Below are positions 18,206 through 27,102 of a DNA stretch of 64,000 nucleotides, in pieces. Numbering within the stretch: position 1 is the first letter of the stretch; each line of letters starts with the position of its first letter. The stretch covers positions 3,906,001-3,970,000 of the forward strand of contig NZ_CP016282.1 in assembly GCF_001679725.1 (NCBI RefSeq). Direction: 5' to 3'. The translations under genes were made by a program, and so were the position numbers. The notes beneath the pieces were generated by a model. It was not told where the DNA came from. It saw nothing but the letters and a program-made list of their open reading frames with translations, and did no database searches. This stretch comes from Cryobacterium arcticum (GTDB taxonomy: Bacteria; Actinomycetota; Actinomycetes; Actinomycetales; Microbacteriaceae).

Positions 18206-18874
18206 GTGGCCCAACTCGACGATGCTGAAGACGGCAATTCGCGCGCCGATCAGGCCGCCGAGACACTGCGCCGGATGCTCATCGTCGGCGACCTCGTGCC
18301 CGGCCAGCGCCTCTCCGAGAGCGCCATGAGCGAGCGCCTCGGCGTCTCCCGCAACACCCTGCGTGAGGCGTTCCGCGTGCTCACCCACGAACGCCTGCTC
18401 GTGCACAAGCCGCACGCGGGCGTGTTCGTGGCCGTGCCGTCGCTCGCGTCGATCATCGACATCTACCGGGTACGCCGCATGATCGAGTGCCAGGCGCTGC
18501 GGGCCGCTCCCGCTCGGCATCCCGCCAGCCGACGGATGCGCGCCGCCGTCGAGTCTGCGCTGGCCAGCCGCGAGGCAGACGACTGGATCGCCGTGGGCAC
18601 CGCCAACATGGAGTTCCACTCCGCGATCGTGGCCCTGGCCGACAGCGACCACCTCGACAGGCTCTACGCCAACATCTCCGCCGAGCTGCGCCTGGCCTTC
18701 GGGCTGCTTGACGACCCGGACTACCTGCACCGCCCCTACGTGGACCGCAACGTGGCCGTGCTCGAGCTCTACCTGGCGGGCGAGGCGGGCGAGGCCGCAT
18801 CCGTTCTGGATGAGTACCTGCTGCTCTCGGAGCGCACGATCGTGGCCGCCTACGCGCGGCAGCTGCCCGCCTGA
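18206..18874 (+). CDS. GntR-family regulator, FCD domain
   Basis: 222 residues. Winged HTH at about residues 14-78: LRRMLIVGDLVPGQRLSESA, MSERLGVSRNTLREAFRVLT, HAGVFVAVPS. The C-terminal FCD helical domain contains TANMEFHSAIVALADSDHLD and RNVAVLELYLAGEA, with Asp/His residues for a bound metal or ligand. Divergent to the NRAMP-pxp operon, which it probably represses until a 5-oxoproline-like effector appears. The effector is inferred from neighbours. Confidence 0.9.
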   Translation: MAQLDDAEDGNSRADQAAETLRRMLIVGDLVPGQRLSESAMSERLGVSRNTLREAFRVLTHERLLVHKPHAGVFVAVPSLASIIDIYRVRRMIECQALRAAPARHPASRRMRAAVESALASREADDWIAVGTANMEFHSAIVALADSDHLDRLYANISAELRLAFGLLDDPDYLHRPYVDRNVAVLELYLAGEAGEAASVLDEYLLLSERTIVAAYARQLPA

Positions 18875-18955
18875 CCTGACGCTGCGGCCTCTTGCGCGTG
18901 GGCGGCACGCTAGTAGCGTGACAGAAGGCATCGCTGGTACGGAAGGGAAACGCGA

Positions 18956-19729
18956 ATGGACACGTTCCGGGAACTCCACACCGCTGACGCCCCGCTGTTG
19001 CTGCCCAATGCCTGGGATGTCGGCTCCGCCCTGGCCTTCGAAGCGGCAGGTTTTGCCGCCATCGGCACCACCAGCTTCGGCATCTCGGCCAGCACCGGCC
19101 TGCCCGACGGCGGTGGGTCAACCCGCGCGGCAACAATAGCCCTCGCGGCGCTCTTGTGCCGTCTGCCCGTGCACATCACCACAGATATCGAGGACGGGTA
19201 CTCCGACGACCCGGCCGAGGTCGCGGACCTCGTGGCCGAACTGGCCGACCTGGGGGTCGTCGGGGTCAATCTGGAGGACAGCCGGGACGGGCACCTGGTG
19301 GATCCCGCGGTGCTTGCCGCCAAGGTCGCCGCGATCAAGCGACACAGCCCCGACGTCTTCGTGAACGCCCGGGTGGACAACTTCTGGTTCGACGAGGAGG
19401 CCACGGTGCAGGCCGTCCTGCTCCGCGCTCTTGCTTACGCCGATGCCGGGGCCGACGGGATCTTCGTGCCCGGAGTGACTGATCCGGTGGACATCCGCAG
19501 CATCACCGCCGGCATCGACCTGCCGGTCAACGTGCTGGCCCACCCCACCCTGACGGTGGCCGAACTCGGCGCCCTGGGTATCCGCCGGGTGAGTTCAGGC
19601 TCCCTGCCCTACCGAGCAGCCGTGGATGCGGCGGTGAACGTCGCCGTGGCACTCCGCGACAACCAGCAGACGCCGGCCGCGACGTCCTACTGGGAGATGC
19701 AGTCGCGCCTCGAGGCATTCAGCGACTAA
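18956..19729 (+). CDS. ICL/PEP mutase superfamily protein (second copy)
   Basis: 257 residues, TIM barrel. Motifs: LLLPNAWDVGSALAFEAAGF, FGISASTGLPDG, TTDIEDGYSDDP (metal-binding DxEDGY), VNLEDSRDG, VNARVDNFWF. The ATG follows GGAAGGGAAACGCGA. It differs clearly from the copy at 647-1447 and is nearer to the group annotated as 2-methylisocitrate lyase-like/oxaloacetate-decarboxylase-like. The reaction is not assignable. Confidence 0.86.
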   Translation: MDTFRELHTADAPLLLPNAWDVGSALAFEAAGFAAIGTTSFGISASTGLPDGGGSTRAATIALAALLCRLPVHITTDIEDGYSDDPAEVADLVAELADLGVVGVNLEDSRDGHLVDPAVLAAKVAAIKRHSPDVFVNARVDNFWFDEEATVQAVLLRALAYADAGADGIFVPGVTDPVDIRSITAGIDLPVNVLAHPTLTVAELGALGIRRVSSGSLPYRAAVDAAVNVAVALRDNQQTPAATSYWEMQSRLEAFSD

Positions 19730-19924
19730 CGGCGTCACACCTGGAGGGAATAAGAAGCCTTCGGGGACACCGTGACCGTGCTGCTGTCAGAACGCTTGAC
19801 CTGACCGGGCCCGACCGGTGTAGCGTGAGCACCTGAGGTAAAAACGCATCCCAGCCCTGCTGGCCTGCGCACACACGCGGCATCGAACGAGTCGCCACTT
19901 CTTCACTATGAAGGAGTGTGCACC

Positions 19925-21394
19925 TTGACGCCCGACCAGCCACAACTCGACGCACGAGCGTCCACGACCGGGCCCGACCCGGCCCCAACCTTGCGGGGCG
20001 CCTGGCTCGCGCTCGCCGGCCTGTCGGCCGTGTTCCTCATCGAGATGCTCGACAACTCGATCCTCAATGTGGCGCTGCCCACCATCGGCAGAGAGCTGCA
20101 CGCGTCGACGACGGCCCTGCAGTGGGTCACCGGCGCGTACGCCGTCGTGTTCGGCGGGCTGATGCTGGTGTTCGGCGCGATCGCCGACCGGTTCGGCCGC
20201 CGCCGGATCATGCTCGTCGGGTTGGTCCTGCTCGGAGCGGCGAGTCTGGCCACAGGGTTCGTCACCACCGCGGACCACCTGATCTGGGTGCGTGCGGCCA
20301 TGGGGGTCGCCGCCGCCATGACGACCCCGGGGTCGATGGCGCTGGCCTTCCGGTTGTTCGACACGGAGGACCTGCGCGTCCGCGCGCTCACGCTCATCTC
20401 CACCGCCGGCCTCGTCGGGCTCGCGATCGGCCCGACCGTGGGTGGGTTGGCGCTCGCGGTCGCGCCCTGGCAGGTACTGCTCCTGGTGAACGTGCCCATC
20501 GCCGCGTTCGCCTTCGTCGGCATCCGCCTCGGCATCGCTGCCGACCTGGCGGCGGAGCTGCATCACGATCCGATCGACATTATTGGAGCCGTTCTCGGCA
20601 CCGCGACGATCGTGCTCGCTCTCGTCACTCCGACTCTGTACGTCGATGAGGGGTCCGGCTCCTGGGTGCCGTGGACTGGCGCCGGCGCAACGGTCGCTCT
20701 GGCGATCGCCTTCGTGGTGCGGGAACGTTCCGCCCGGGCGCCCCTTCTCGATCTGCGGCTCCTCGCGTTGCCGCTGGTCTCGAGCGGACTCGCGTACAAG
20801 GCAGCGGCCGGGCTGGCCGTGGCCGGCCTCGGCTACCTGGTGACCCTGCAGCTCCAGTTCGCCTGGGGCTGGCCGCCGGCCCTGGCGGCGCTGGGGATGC
20901 TGCCGCAGGTGGTGGTGCTCCTCGCCGGCGGTCGGTTCGTGGGGCCGGTGGTGCAGAGGCTCGGCCTGGGCCGGGCCGCGTGGATCAGCGCCGCCGCCGT
21001 GGTGGTCGGCCTCGCCGTCTTCGCCCTGTTCGGCAACCTCGGGTACGGCGGGGTGCTCGTCGCCCTCGTGCTCGTCGCCGCGGGGATGCGTGTGGTCGGT
21101 GTGGTCGCCGGCACCAACGTGCTGCGGGGCCTGCCGGCCAGCCGCACCTCGATGGGCGCGGCACTGGTGGACACCTCGAGTGAGCTGGCCACGGCCATCG
21201 GCATCGCCATCACCGGCACGATCCTCGCCGCGCTCTTCACCGGGAGCATCGCCGACACGACCTGGAGCGCCGCCCAGACCGTGCAGTTCCAGACCGCGGT
21301 CACAGTGGCGGGGCTTTCCCTCACCTTCCTCGCAGCAGTGCTCGTCGGGATCGGCTTCGCCCGCGCTTCTGCTGGGACGGCTGGCCTGACCTGA
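19925..21394 (+). CDS. MFS transporter, DHA2 (14-TM EmrB/QacA-like) drug exporter
   Basis: 489 residues with about 14 membrane helices. Start: the TTG at 19925 sits 8 nt after AAGGAG, a better fit than the GTG at 19916, which overlaps that ribosome site. First helices read FLIEMLDNSILNVALPTIGR (DHA2 signature D in TM1), WVTGAYAVVFGGLML, then GAIADRFGRRRIML (MFS loop 2-3). The TetR gene at 21452-22063 converges on it. The substrate is unknown. Confidence 0.87.
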   Translation: MTPDQPQLDARASTTGPDPAPTLRGAWLALAGLSAVFLIEMLDNSILNVALPTIGRELHASTTALQWVTGAYAVVFGGLMLVFGAIADRFGRRRIMLVGLVLLGAASLATGFVTTADHLIWVRAAMGVAAAMTTPGSMALAFRLFDTEDLRVRALTLISTAGLVGLAIGPTVGGLALAVAPWQVLLLVNVPIAAFAFVGIRLGIAADLAAELHHDPIDIIGAVLGTATIVLALVTPTLYVDEGSGSWVPWTGAGATVALAIAFVVRERSARAPLLDLRLLALPLVSSGLAYKAAAGLAVAGLGYLVTLQLQFAWGWPPALAALGMLPQVVVLLAGGRFVGPVVQRLGLGRAAWISAAAVVVGLAVFALFGNLGYGGVLVALVLVAAGMRVVGVVAGTNVLRGLPASRTSMGAALVDTSSELATAIGIAITGTILAALFTGSIADTTWSAAQTVQFQTAVTVAGLSLTFLAAVLVGIGFARASAGTAGLT

Positions 21395-21451
21395 GAGGGC
21401 TTGACCGGGTGCGGCGTGGCCCGGCCGCTCAGACCGAAAGCAGGGGCGCAG

Positions 21452-22063
21452 TCACCCCTCGTTGACGGTGAAGACAGACATGGCGTCGTCCAAATAGCGG
21501 CCGAAGGGTTGCGCCTGGTCTGACGCCAGCCATGCGGTGCGGGCCGCCTGCATGCACGCGAAGGCAGCGCCGACGATCGCGATCGGTTTCGCGTCATTGG
21601 ACCCCTGCGCCTGCCTCACCAGCCGGTCGGCGACCCGCCCGACAAGGATCTCCTGCACCCGTTGCATCTTTTCCAGGTAGCGGGCGTTCAGCTGGGCACT
21701 GCCGCGCACGATCTGTTCCATCGCGTCGTTCCGAGCTCGAGCGCGGTCATCCTCCACGTATTCCAGGGTCAGGTCGAACACCCGCCGCAGGGACTCCCAG
21801 ACGGGTTCGTCCACCGGTCGGGCATCGAGCGCTTCGGCAACCCGGTCGCCGAAGAGGTCGTACTTGCCGATGACCAGGTCATCTTTTGAGGCGAAATAAC
21901 GAAAGAAGGTGCGTTTGGACATACCGGCGGCCGCCGCGATCTGGTCCACGGTGGTGCCGTCGTATCCGTGCTCGAGAAAGAGATCCTGCGCTACGACGGT
22001 CAGTTCGGTCTGGGCGAGACGGCGTGTTCTCTCACGGATGGACAGTGGCAGCGTCTCGGACAT
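21452..22063 (-). CDS. TetR/AcrR-family regulator
   Basis: 203 residues; start at 22063 (MSETLPLS). HTH: ELTVVAQDLFLEHGYDGTTV, DQIAAAAGMSKRTFFRYFAS. C-terminal helices contain MEQIVRGSAQLNARYLEKMQ. It is divergent from the SDR gene at 22170 with a 15-bp palindrome between them, and convergent with the MFS exporter. It probably represses the SDR and itself. Confidence 0.88.
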   Translation of the reverse strand: MSETLPLSIRERTRRLAQTELTVVAQDLFLEHGYDGTTVDQIAAAAGMSKRTFFRYFASKDDLVIGKYDLFGDRVAEALDARPVDEPVWESLRRVFDLTLEYVEDDRARARNDAMEQIVRGSAQLNARYLEKMQRVQEILVGRVADRLVRQAQGSNDAKPIAIVGAAFACMQAARTAWLASDQAQPFGRYLDDAMSVFTVNEG

Positions 22064-22093
22064 CTGCCCAGCATAGCCCCACGGATGCGAACT

Positions 22094-22108
22094 TGACACC
22101 AAGTGTCA
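22094..22108. promoter_or_regulatory. TetR operator palindrome
   Basis: TGACACCAAGTGTCA: perfect 6-base arms around CAA, inside a TTGACAC -35-like sequence for the SDR gene. A repressor here would block the rightward promoter and, being 31 bp from the tetR start, could also affect the leftward one. Confidence 0.75.
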
Positions 22109-22169
22109 TTAAAGCCATATAGTTGCGTTTGTGGCGTCGAGCGGCGCCCAGTCAACGAGGAGCAGCACA

Positions 22170-22988
22170 ATGAGCAAAGTATGGTTTGTCACCGGTTCGT
22201 CCAAGGGCTTCGGCCGGGAGTTCGTCCTCGCCGCCCTCGAGCGGGGCGACAAGGTCGCCGCGACCGCCCGCAACACCGACACCCTCTCCGATTTGGTCGA
22301 GAAGTACGGCGATGCCGTGCTTCCGATCAGCCTGGATGTCACCGACCGCGCGCAGGTATTCGCAGCGGTCAAGACCGCCCACGAGGCCTTCGGACGCCTG
22401 GATGTCGTCATCAACAACGCCGGGTATGGACTCTTCGGTGCGGTAGAAGAGATCACCGACCAGCAGCTTCGTGACCAGCTCGACGTCAACCTGTTTGGCG
22501 TGCTGCACGTCACCCAGGCCGTTCTGCCGATCCTGCGTGAGCAGAAGTCCGGACACATCATCCAGATCTCTTCCATCGGCGGCCTGGTCGCGTTCCCCAA
22601 CCTCGGCGGCTACCACGCCTCCAAGTGGGCGCTTGAAGCGCTCTCCGACTCTCTCGCGCAGGAAGTCGCCGGCTTCGGAATCAAGGTCACGCTCATCGAG
22701 CCCGGCGGATTCGACACCGACTGGTCAAGCGCATCCGCCGTCGTCGCCGACGCCCAGCCGCAATACGCCCCGCTGCACGAGGGAATGGCCGCTCAGCGGG
22801 CCACCAGCGTGCAGCCCAAGCCCGTCGGATTCGGCGCCGCGATCCTTAAGGTCGTCGACGCCGAGACCGCGCCGCGCCGCGTCTTCTTCGGCGAGATGGC
22901 TACGCAGGCCGTGCCGCACCTGCTCAACCAGCGTCTCGCCGAGTTGGCCGAGTGGGCCCCCGTCTCACTTCTCGCTGAAGGCAAGTAG
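22170..22988 (+). CDS. Short-chain dehydrogenase/reductase
   Basis: 272 residues. VWFVTGSSKGFGREFVLAAL is the TGxxxGxG cofactor motif; NNAGYGLFG, ISSIGG and YHASKWALEALSDSLAQE hold the catalytic Asn, Ser, Tyr and Lys. The ATG at 22170 follows GAGGAGC. Such atypical classical SDRs are often induced through a neighbouring TetR protein by small electrophiles; that is inference. It converges on the heliorhodopsin gene. Confidence 0.92.
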   Translation: MSKVWFVTGSSKGFGREFVLAALERGDKVAATARNTDTLSDLVEKYGDAVLPISLDVTDRAQVFAAVKTAHEAFGRLDVVINNAGYGLFGAVEEITDQQLRDQLDVNLFGVLHVTQAVLPILREQKSGHIIQISSIGGLVAFPNLGGYHASKWALEALSDSLAQEVAGFGIKVTLIEPGGFDTDWSSASAVVADAQPQYAPLHEGMAAQRATSVQPKPVGFGAAILKVVDAETAPRRVFFGEMATQAVPHLLNQRLAELAEWAPVSLLAEGK

Positions 22989-23011
22989 CGCCGGGGCGGT
23001 CGCGGCCCGGC

Positions 23012-23815
23012 TCAGCTGGCGATGGCGGGGATGATGGCGCCGGAGAACACCTGCCAGGCCAACGCAGTCTTGGCCACGAGGCTCAGCGTGATGTACGTGC
23101 GTTCGCCCTGCAGGTAGCTCTTCCACTTGCCCACCTGCTTGTACTGCAGCCACTGGTTGATCGCGAAGGTGTTGAAGAACACGAACAGCGAGATCACGAT
23201 GCCGACCACGAAGCCGGGGGCCGCAACGTCGCTGGCGCTGCCCGGGCGCAGGAAGTAGATCAGGATCAGGATCCACGGAACGATGCCGACCATGGAACCG
23301 AAGATGAAGGGCAGCATTCCACCGGACCCCGGCTGCTCATACTTCTCCTGCAGCGCGCCGAACATGATCATGGCCGCGTTGACCGCGAAGACGGCGCACA
23401 GCGCCCCGATGTCAGTCACACCGTTGATCGCCAGGATCAGCCAGATCATGATCGATGAGCTGAGGGAGTACTCGACCCAGCGGAAGTAGTTGTGGTTGTT
23501 CAGGAGCCCGGTCTTGTAGCGCGTGAAGAACCAGGGGCTGGAGATGAGGAAATGGAAGAAGGCGCTGAGCGCGAGGAAGGCGACGACACCGACACCGATG
23601 TTCACCTCGAAGAGGGTGACCCGCTCTGGCGGAATCGGCACTCCAGGCGGGCCCGCCAGGTAGTCAGTGGTGACGGCGAAGAGAACCTGCGAACTGAGCA
23701 GCGTGAGGATCACCGCGAAAGCAATGGCCTGCACCAGGTGCAGGCTCCCCGCGACGACGTTGTAGATGCGCAGCCGATCGATCTGCTGATCCGGTGTGTA
23801 GTCCCTCTTGACCAT
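23012..23815 (-). CDS. Heliorhodopsin
   Basis: Seven-helix light-sensing retinal protein with inverted topology (N-terminus inside). 267 residues from ATG 23815, with AAGGAG nine bases upstream. Diagnostic residues align with heliorhodopsin 48C12: H26 (H23 there), H88 (H80), counterion E115 in RWVEYSLSSS (E107), S245 and Schiff-base K249 in TLSLVAKTALAW (K241). It is 66 bp downstream of terC on the same strand, so the two are probably cotranscribed under the manganese-type riboswitch. No retinal-forming dioxygenase is in the window. The signalling partner is unknown. Confidence 0.95.
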   Translation of the reverse strand: MVKRDYTPDQQIDRLRIYNVVAGSLHLVQAIAFAVILTLLSSQVLFAVTTDYLAGPPGVPIPPERVTLFEVNIGVGVVAFLALSAFFHFLISSPWFFTRYKTGLLNNHNYFRWVEYSLSSSIMIWLILAINGVTDIGALCAVFAVNAAMIMFGALQEKYEQPGSGGMLPFIFGSMVGIVPWILILIYFLRPGSASDVAAPGFVVGIVISLFVFFNTFAINQWLQYKQVGKWKSYLQGERTYITLSLVAKTALAWQVFSGAIIPAIAS

Positions 23816-23881
23816 GGGCCGACTCCTTTGCATCCGGCGGGCGGAACCCGCCCGTGTGGTCATCTTGGCAGTTCACTGCGG

Positions 23882-24892
23882 TTATCGGGTCCGCCGGGCG
23901 ACCACCGGGCTGAGGCTGGCGACCTCGTCCGGTGTGGCGTCGCGGAACATCTGGGCTCCGGTCGGCTCGACCGCTCGCCGCCCTTGCCCGCGGGTGGCGA
24001 TGAGGCTGGCGCCGACCGCCGCGGCGAGGATCACGATGATGACGGCCAGCGAGACCGTGGTGGGGACCTTGACCAGGTCGTGCAGCGCCATTTTGACGCC
24101 GACCCAGATCAGGATGGCCGCCAATCCGATCTTGAGGTAGATGAAGCGGTGGATGAGGTCGGCCAAGAGGAAGTACATGGCGCGCAGCCCCAGGATGGCG
24201 AAGGCGTTCGCGGTGAACACCAGGAACGCCTCGTCGGTGACGGCGAAGATCGCGGGAATCGAGTCGATGGCGAAGATGATGTCGGTGAATTCGATGAGCA
24301 CCAGCACCGCCAGGAGGGGTGTCGCCACGAGCACCCCGCCGGTGCGCACGACGAGTCGCTGCCCGTAGAAGACGTCGGTCGTGGGGACGACTCGGCGGAA
24401 GGCTCGGTAGATGCGCGACTGGGTGGGGTCGGCGTGTTCGTTGCGGCGGCGCAGCATCTGAATGCCGGTGACCACCAGGAGGGCGGCGAAGACGTAGAGG
24501 ATCCATCCGAAGCTCTCGATGAGCGTGGCGCCCGCGGCGATGAAGATGCCGCGGAACACCAATGCACCCAGCACGCCGAGGAAGAGGATGCGGTGCTGGT
24601 ACTTCGCCGGCACACCGAAGCTGGCGAAAATGATGGCCCACACGAACACGTTGTCGATGGCCAACGACTTTTCGATGAGGAAGCCGGCGAAATACTGCTG
24701 GCCCAGCTCGCCGCCGAAGAGCAGCCAGATGCTCACACCGAAGCTGATTCCCGAGGCAACCCAGAAGATCGACCACCCGGCCGCTTCCCTCAGGCTGATC
24801 ACGTGGGCGGTGCGGTGGGCCACGAGGTCGATGGCCAGCATCACGAGGATGACGGCGACGACGGACAGCCAAGCCCAGAGCGGAACGTTCAC
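23882..24892 (-). CDS. TerC-family membrane protein, probable manganese exporter
   Basis: 336 residues with about nine membrane helices. The GTG at 24892 (product starting NVPLWAWLSVVAV) is chosen because GGAAGG lies 9 nt upstream and family members begin the same way; GTGs at 24901 and 24919 are in frame. TerC signatures with membrane acidic residues: LAIDLVAHRTAHV, EKSLAIDNVFVWAIIF, LIEFTDIIFAIDSIPAIFAV. Members controlled by yybP-ykoY riboswitches export Mn2+ or load it onto secreted proteins, and such a riboswitch lies just upstream here. Confidence 0.92.
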   Translation of the reverse strand: MNVPLWAWLSVVAVILVMLAIDLVAHRTAHVISLREAAGWSIFWVASGISFGVSIWLLFGGELGQQYFAGFLIEKSLAIDNVFVWAIIFASFGVPAKYQHRILFLGVLGALVFRGIFIAAGATLIESFGWILYVFAALLVVTGIQMLRRRNEHADPTQSRIYRAFRRVVPTTDVFYGQRLVVRTGGVLVATPLLAVLVLIEFTDIIFAIDSIPAIFAVTDEAFLVFTANAFAILGLRAMYFLLADLIHRFIYLKIGLAAILIWVGVKMALHDLVKVPTTVSLAVIIVILAAAVGASLIATRGQGRRAVEPTGAQMFRDATPDEVASLSPVVARRTR

Positions 24893-24930
24893 GGTAAGCA
24901 CCCTTCCGAGAGGACGCACGGTGCGTCGTC

Positions 24931-25020
24931 TCGGAGGTCTTTCCCGCTCGGGTCGAGCTCACATCACCGAGCCGTGGGGCCGTACTGGCGATGATGTGAT
25001 TCGGGGATACTCCCCTCCTG
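24931..25020 (-). promoter_or_regulatory. yybP-ykoY (Mn2+) riboswitch upstream of terC
   Basis: Read on the minus strand. The 5' part has AGGAGGGGAGTA and the 3' part GGGAAAGACCTCC, so GGAGG pairs with CCTCC to form P1; GGGGAGTA and AAGACC are the conserved loop sequences of the class. Between them CACATCA pairs with TGATGTG to form the long arm. A hairpin GACGCA-CCG-TGCGTC follows and ends five bases before the terC ribosome site, a likely expression platform. A -35-like TTGACC lies upstream (25051-25056). Identified by eye from motif memory. Confidence 0.8.
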
Positions 25021-25066
25021 AGACCAATCAGATCATGGGTTTTCCCGACCGGTCAAGAGGCCAGGA

Positions 25067-26356
25067 TCAGAATCCGCTGAGTGCCGCCGGCACCGTGTCC
25101 AGCCTGACGGTCACCGAACCGGCACCGGCCTCCAGGTCCACCTCCGCCGACCCGGCCGAGGTCTCGAGTCGATACCGACCGGCGAAGCCGCGCACCGACA
25201 CGACACCGTCGGCATCCGTCGTCGCGCGCGTCTCGGGGTGCCACCACTCGCCGCGCACCAACGCGTGCAGCGCGTCGTAGGCGGGCTTCTTGCTGCCGTC
25301 CCGGCGGATCACACCGGACGGAGCGCCGAGCCACGCCCCGTGATCGGTGAGGCCCCAGTAGGTCAGGGACTCCACCGAGGGGTGCGACACCACCGTTCGG
25401 TAGTGGCGCACGATCTCGTCGGCCTGGCGGGCCTCCCCCTCGGGTGTCGACGGCCACGACTCCGGCTGGTAGTCGTTGAGATCGACGATGTGTGAGGGCA
25501 TCAGGTCGCCGGACAGCAGCGTCGTTTCGGTCAGTTGCAGCGGCAGTCCGAACCGGGCGAACCGTTCCAGGATCCCCCACACCTGCTCTTCGCCCCGGTA
25601 GCCCTGATGCATGTGGGTCTGCAGTCCGATCGCGTCGATCCGGATGCCCGCGCCCAGGCACTCCTCGATCAGCCTCTCGTAGTCGGCGGAGAGGTCGAAG
25701 TCGTTGAGCACCAGCCGGGCGTTCGGGTTCGCGGCCCGCGCCTCCTCGAACGCCAGTCGCACCATCCCCACCCGGCCCCGGCGCTGGGCGAGCCGGGTCA
25801 CGGCGTTGTCCTCCGCGGTGAAGACCGGCAGGATCACGACCTCGTTGATCGCGTCCCACAGGTCCACCACGCCCGCAAAACCGGTGACCTCGCGGCGGAT
25901 TCGCTCACGGATGGCCGCTTCGACCGCCGTGTCGTCGAGCTCGAGCAGCCACTCCGGGGCCAGGGTGTGCCACACCAGCGGGTGCCCCTTCACGGTGACC
26001 CCGCGCGCGGCGAACCACTCGGCCGTGCGGCGGAGACGCTCGGTGTCAGGCCGGCCGCGCTCCGGCTCGAAGCCGCGCCAGTAGAAGGGCAGCGTCATGG
26101 TGTTGAACAGGCCCAGCCAGTCCTCGGCGAGGGTTTCCACGTCGGGCGCTACCGTTTCGGAGCCGGACGGGACAGAGCCGGCCGGGACAGAGCCGGAGGG
26201 CCCGCCGAGCCAGTCGATGAAGTCGAAGCCGATGTTGCCGAACCCGAACGCCTGCCGGGTCTGTTCGACGGAGACCGTGCTGTCGGCAACGGGCCGACCC
26301 AGCGAATCGAGCAGGCGAACGCGTGCATCCGCACAGCGGTGGGTGAGTTCAGGCAC
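25067..26356 (-). CDS. GH10 endo-1,4-beta-xylanase-like protein, no signal peptide
   Basis: Glycoside hydrolase family 10, TIM-barrel retaining enzyme. GTG start at 26356 with GAAGGAC upstream; 429 residues. The barrel begins near FGFGNIGFDFIDW; GHPLVWHTLAPEWL is typical. The acid/base Glu is in LWDAINEVV and the nucleophile Glu in LQLTETTLL, with LVLNDF between. A beta-sandwich tail of about 80 residues follows (FAGRYRLETSAGSAEVDLEA). There is no export signal, so it would act in the cytoplasm on imported oligosaccharides. A PAGSVPSGSE-type repeat lies near residue 60. Confidence 0.87.
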   Translation of the reverse strand: MPELTHRCADARVRLLDSLGRPVADSTVSVEQTRQAFGFGNIGFDFIDWLGGPSGSVPAGSVPSGSETVAPDVETLAEDWLGLFNTMTLPFYWRGFEPERGRPDTERLRRTAEWFAARGVTVKGHPLVWHTLAPEWLLELDDTAVEAAIRERIRREVTGFAGVVDLWDAINEVVILPVFTAEDNAVTRLAQRRGRVGMVRLAFEEARAANPNARLVLNDFDLSADYERLIEECLGAGIRIDAIGLQTHMHQGYRGEEQVWGILERFARFGLPLQLTETTLLSGDLMPSHIVDLNDYQPESWPSTPEGEARQADEIVRHYRTVVSHPSVESLTYWGLTDHGAWLGAPSGVIRRDGSKKPAYDALHALVRGEWWHPETRATTDADGVVSVRGFAGRYRLETSAGSAEVDLEAGAGSVTVRLDTVPAALSGF

Positions 26357-26490
26357 GACGGTGTCCTTCGGTATGGGGGGGCGATCTCCCTGAAACCTAC
26401 AGGCCGGCGCCCGAGCAACCCAGGCTTTTCGGCGCACTTTCGAGGTGTGGGCGCTGCCTCGGGCGGCTCCCGCTGCACCGGGCGCGAGCG

Positions 26491-27093
26491 CTAGATCAGG
26501 GGGCGCTTCTCCACCTGCTCGTAGCTCCGGCTGGCGTCGACCCGGGCCGCCCAGAGCACGGTCTGCCCGGTGGCCAGGGACTTCTGTACGTCGATGATGC
26601 GCTGGTTGCTGCTGCCCCGGAATTGCAGGCGCAGGTCCTTGAGCGCCTCGTCGAACGGGCCGTCGACAAGCACGTCGATCAGGCCGAGCAGCTCGAGCTT
26701 GTCGGGGCTGTCGAGCAGCAGTTCCTCGAAGATGTACCCGGTCCACGACCAGATGTCCTTGGCCGGGCCGAACTCCGCGCGTACCCGGCGGGCCAGCGAC
26801 AGGCACACCCCGGTGTTCAGGAACGGTTCGCCGCCGAGCAGGGTGAGGCCCTGCACGTACGGCTGGGCCAGGTCGGTGAGGATCCGGTCTTCGAGCTCGG
26901 CCGTGTAGGGGGTGCCGTAACGGAAGTTCCAGGTGGCCCGGTTGAAGCAGCCCTCGCAGGCGAACAGGCATCCGCTCACATAGAGGCTGCAGCGCACGCC
27001 CTCACCGTCGACGAACATGAACGGCTTGTAGTCGCCGACGAAGCCCTGGCTGAGCTTGTCGGCGAGCCACTCGCCGGGCTGCGGATGACGCAT
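26491..27093 (-). CDS. nrdG: Anaerobic ribonucleotide reductase activating protein
   Basis: Radical-SAM activase that makes the glycyl radical on NrdD. 200 residues. The cluster motif CLFACEGC (CxxxCxxC) is at residues about 42-49 after RCSLYVSG; LLGGEPFLN is the SAM-binding GGE motif. The gene starts 9 bp after nrdD on the same strand, so they form one operon. Its presence in an otherwise aerobic lineage suggests growth or survival without oxygen. Confidence 0.94.
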   Translation of the reverse strand: MRHPQPGEWLADKLSQGFVGDYKPFMFVDGEGVRCSLYVSGCLFACEGCFNRATWNFRYGTPYTAELEDRILTDLAQPYVQGLTLLGGEPFLNTGVCLSLARRVRAEFGPAKDIWSWTGYIFEELLLDSPDKLELLGLIDVLVDGPFDEALKDLRLQFRGSSNQRIIDVQKSLATGQTVLWAARVDASRSYEQVEKRPLI

Positions 27094-27102
27094 GCCGGGT
27101 TC

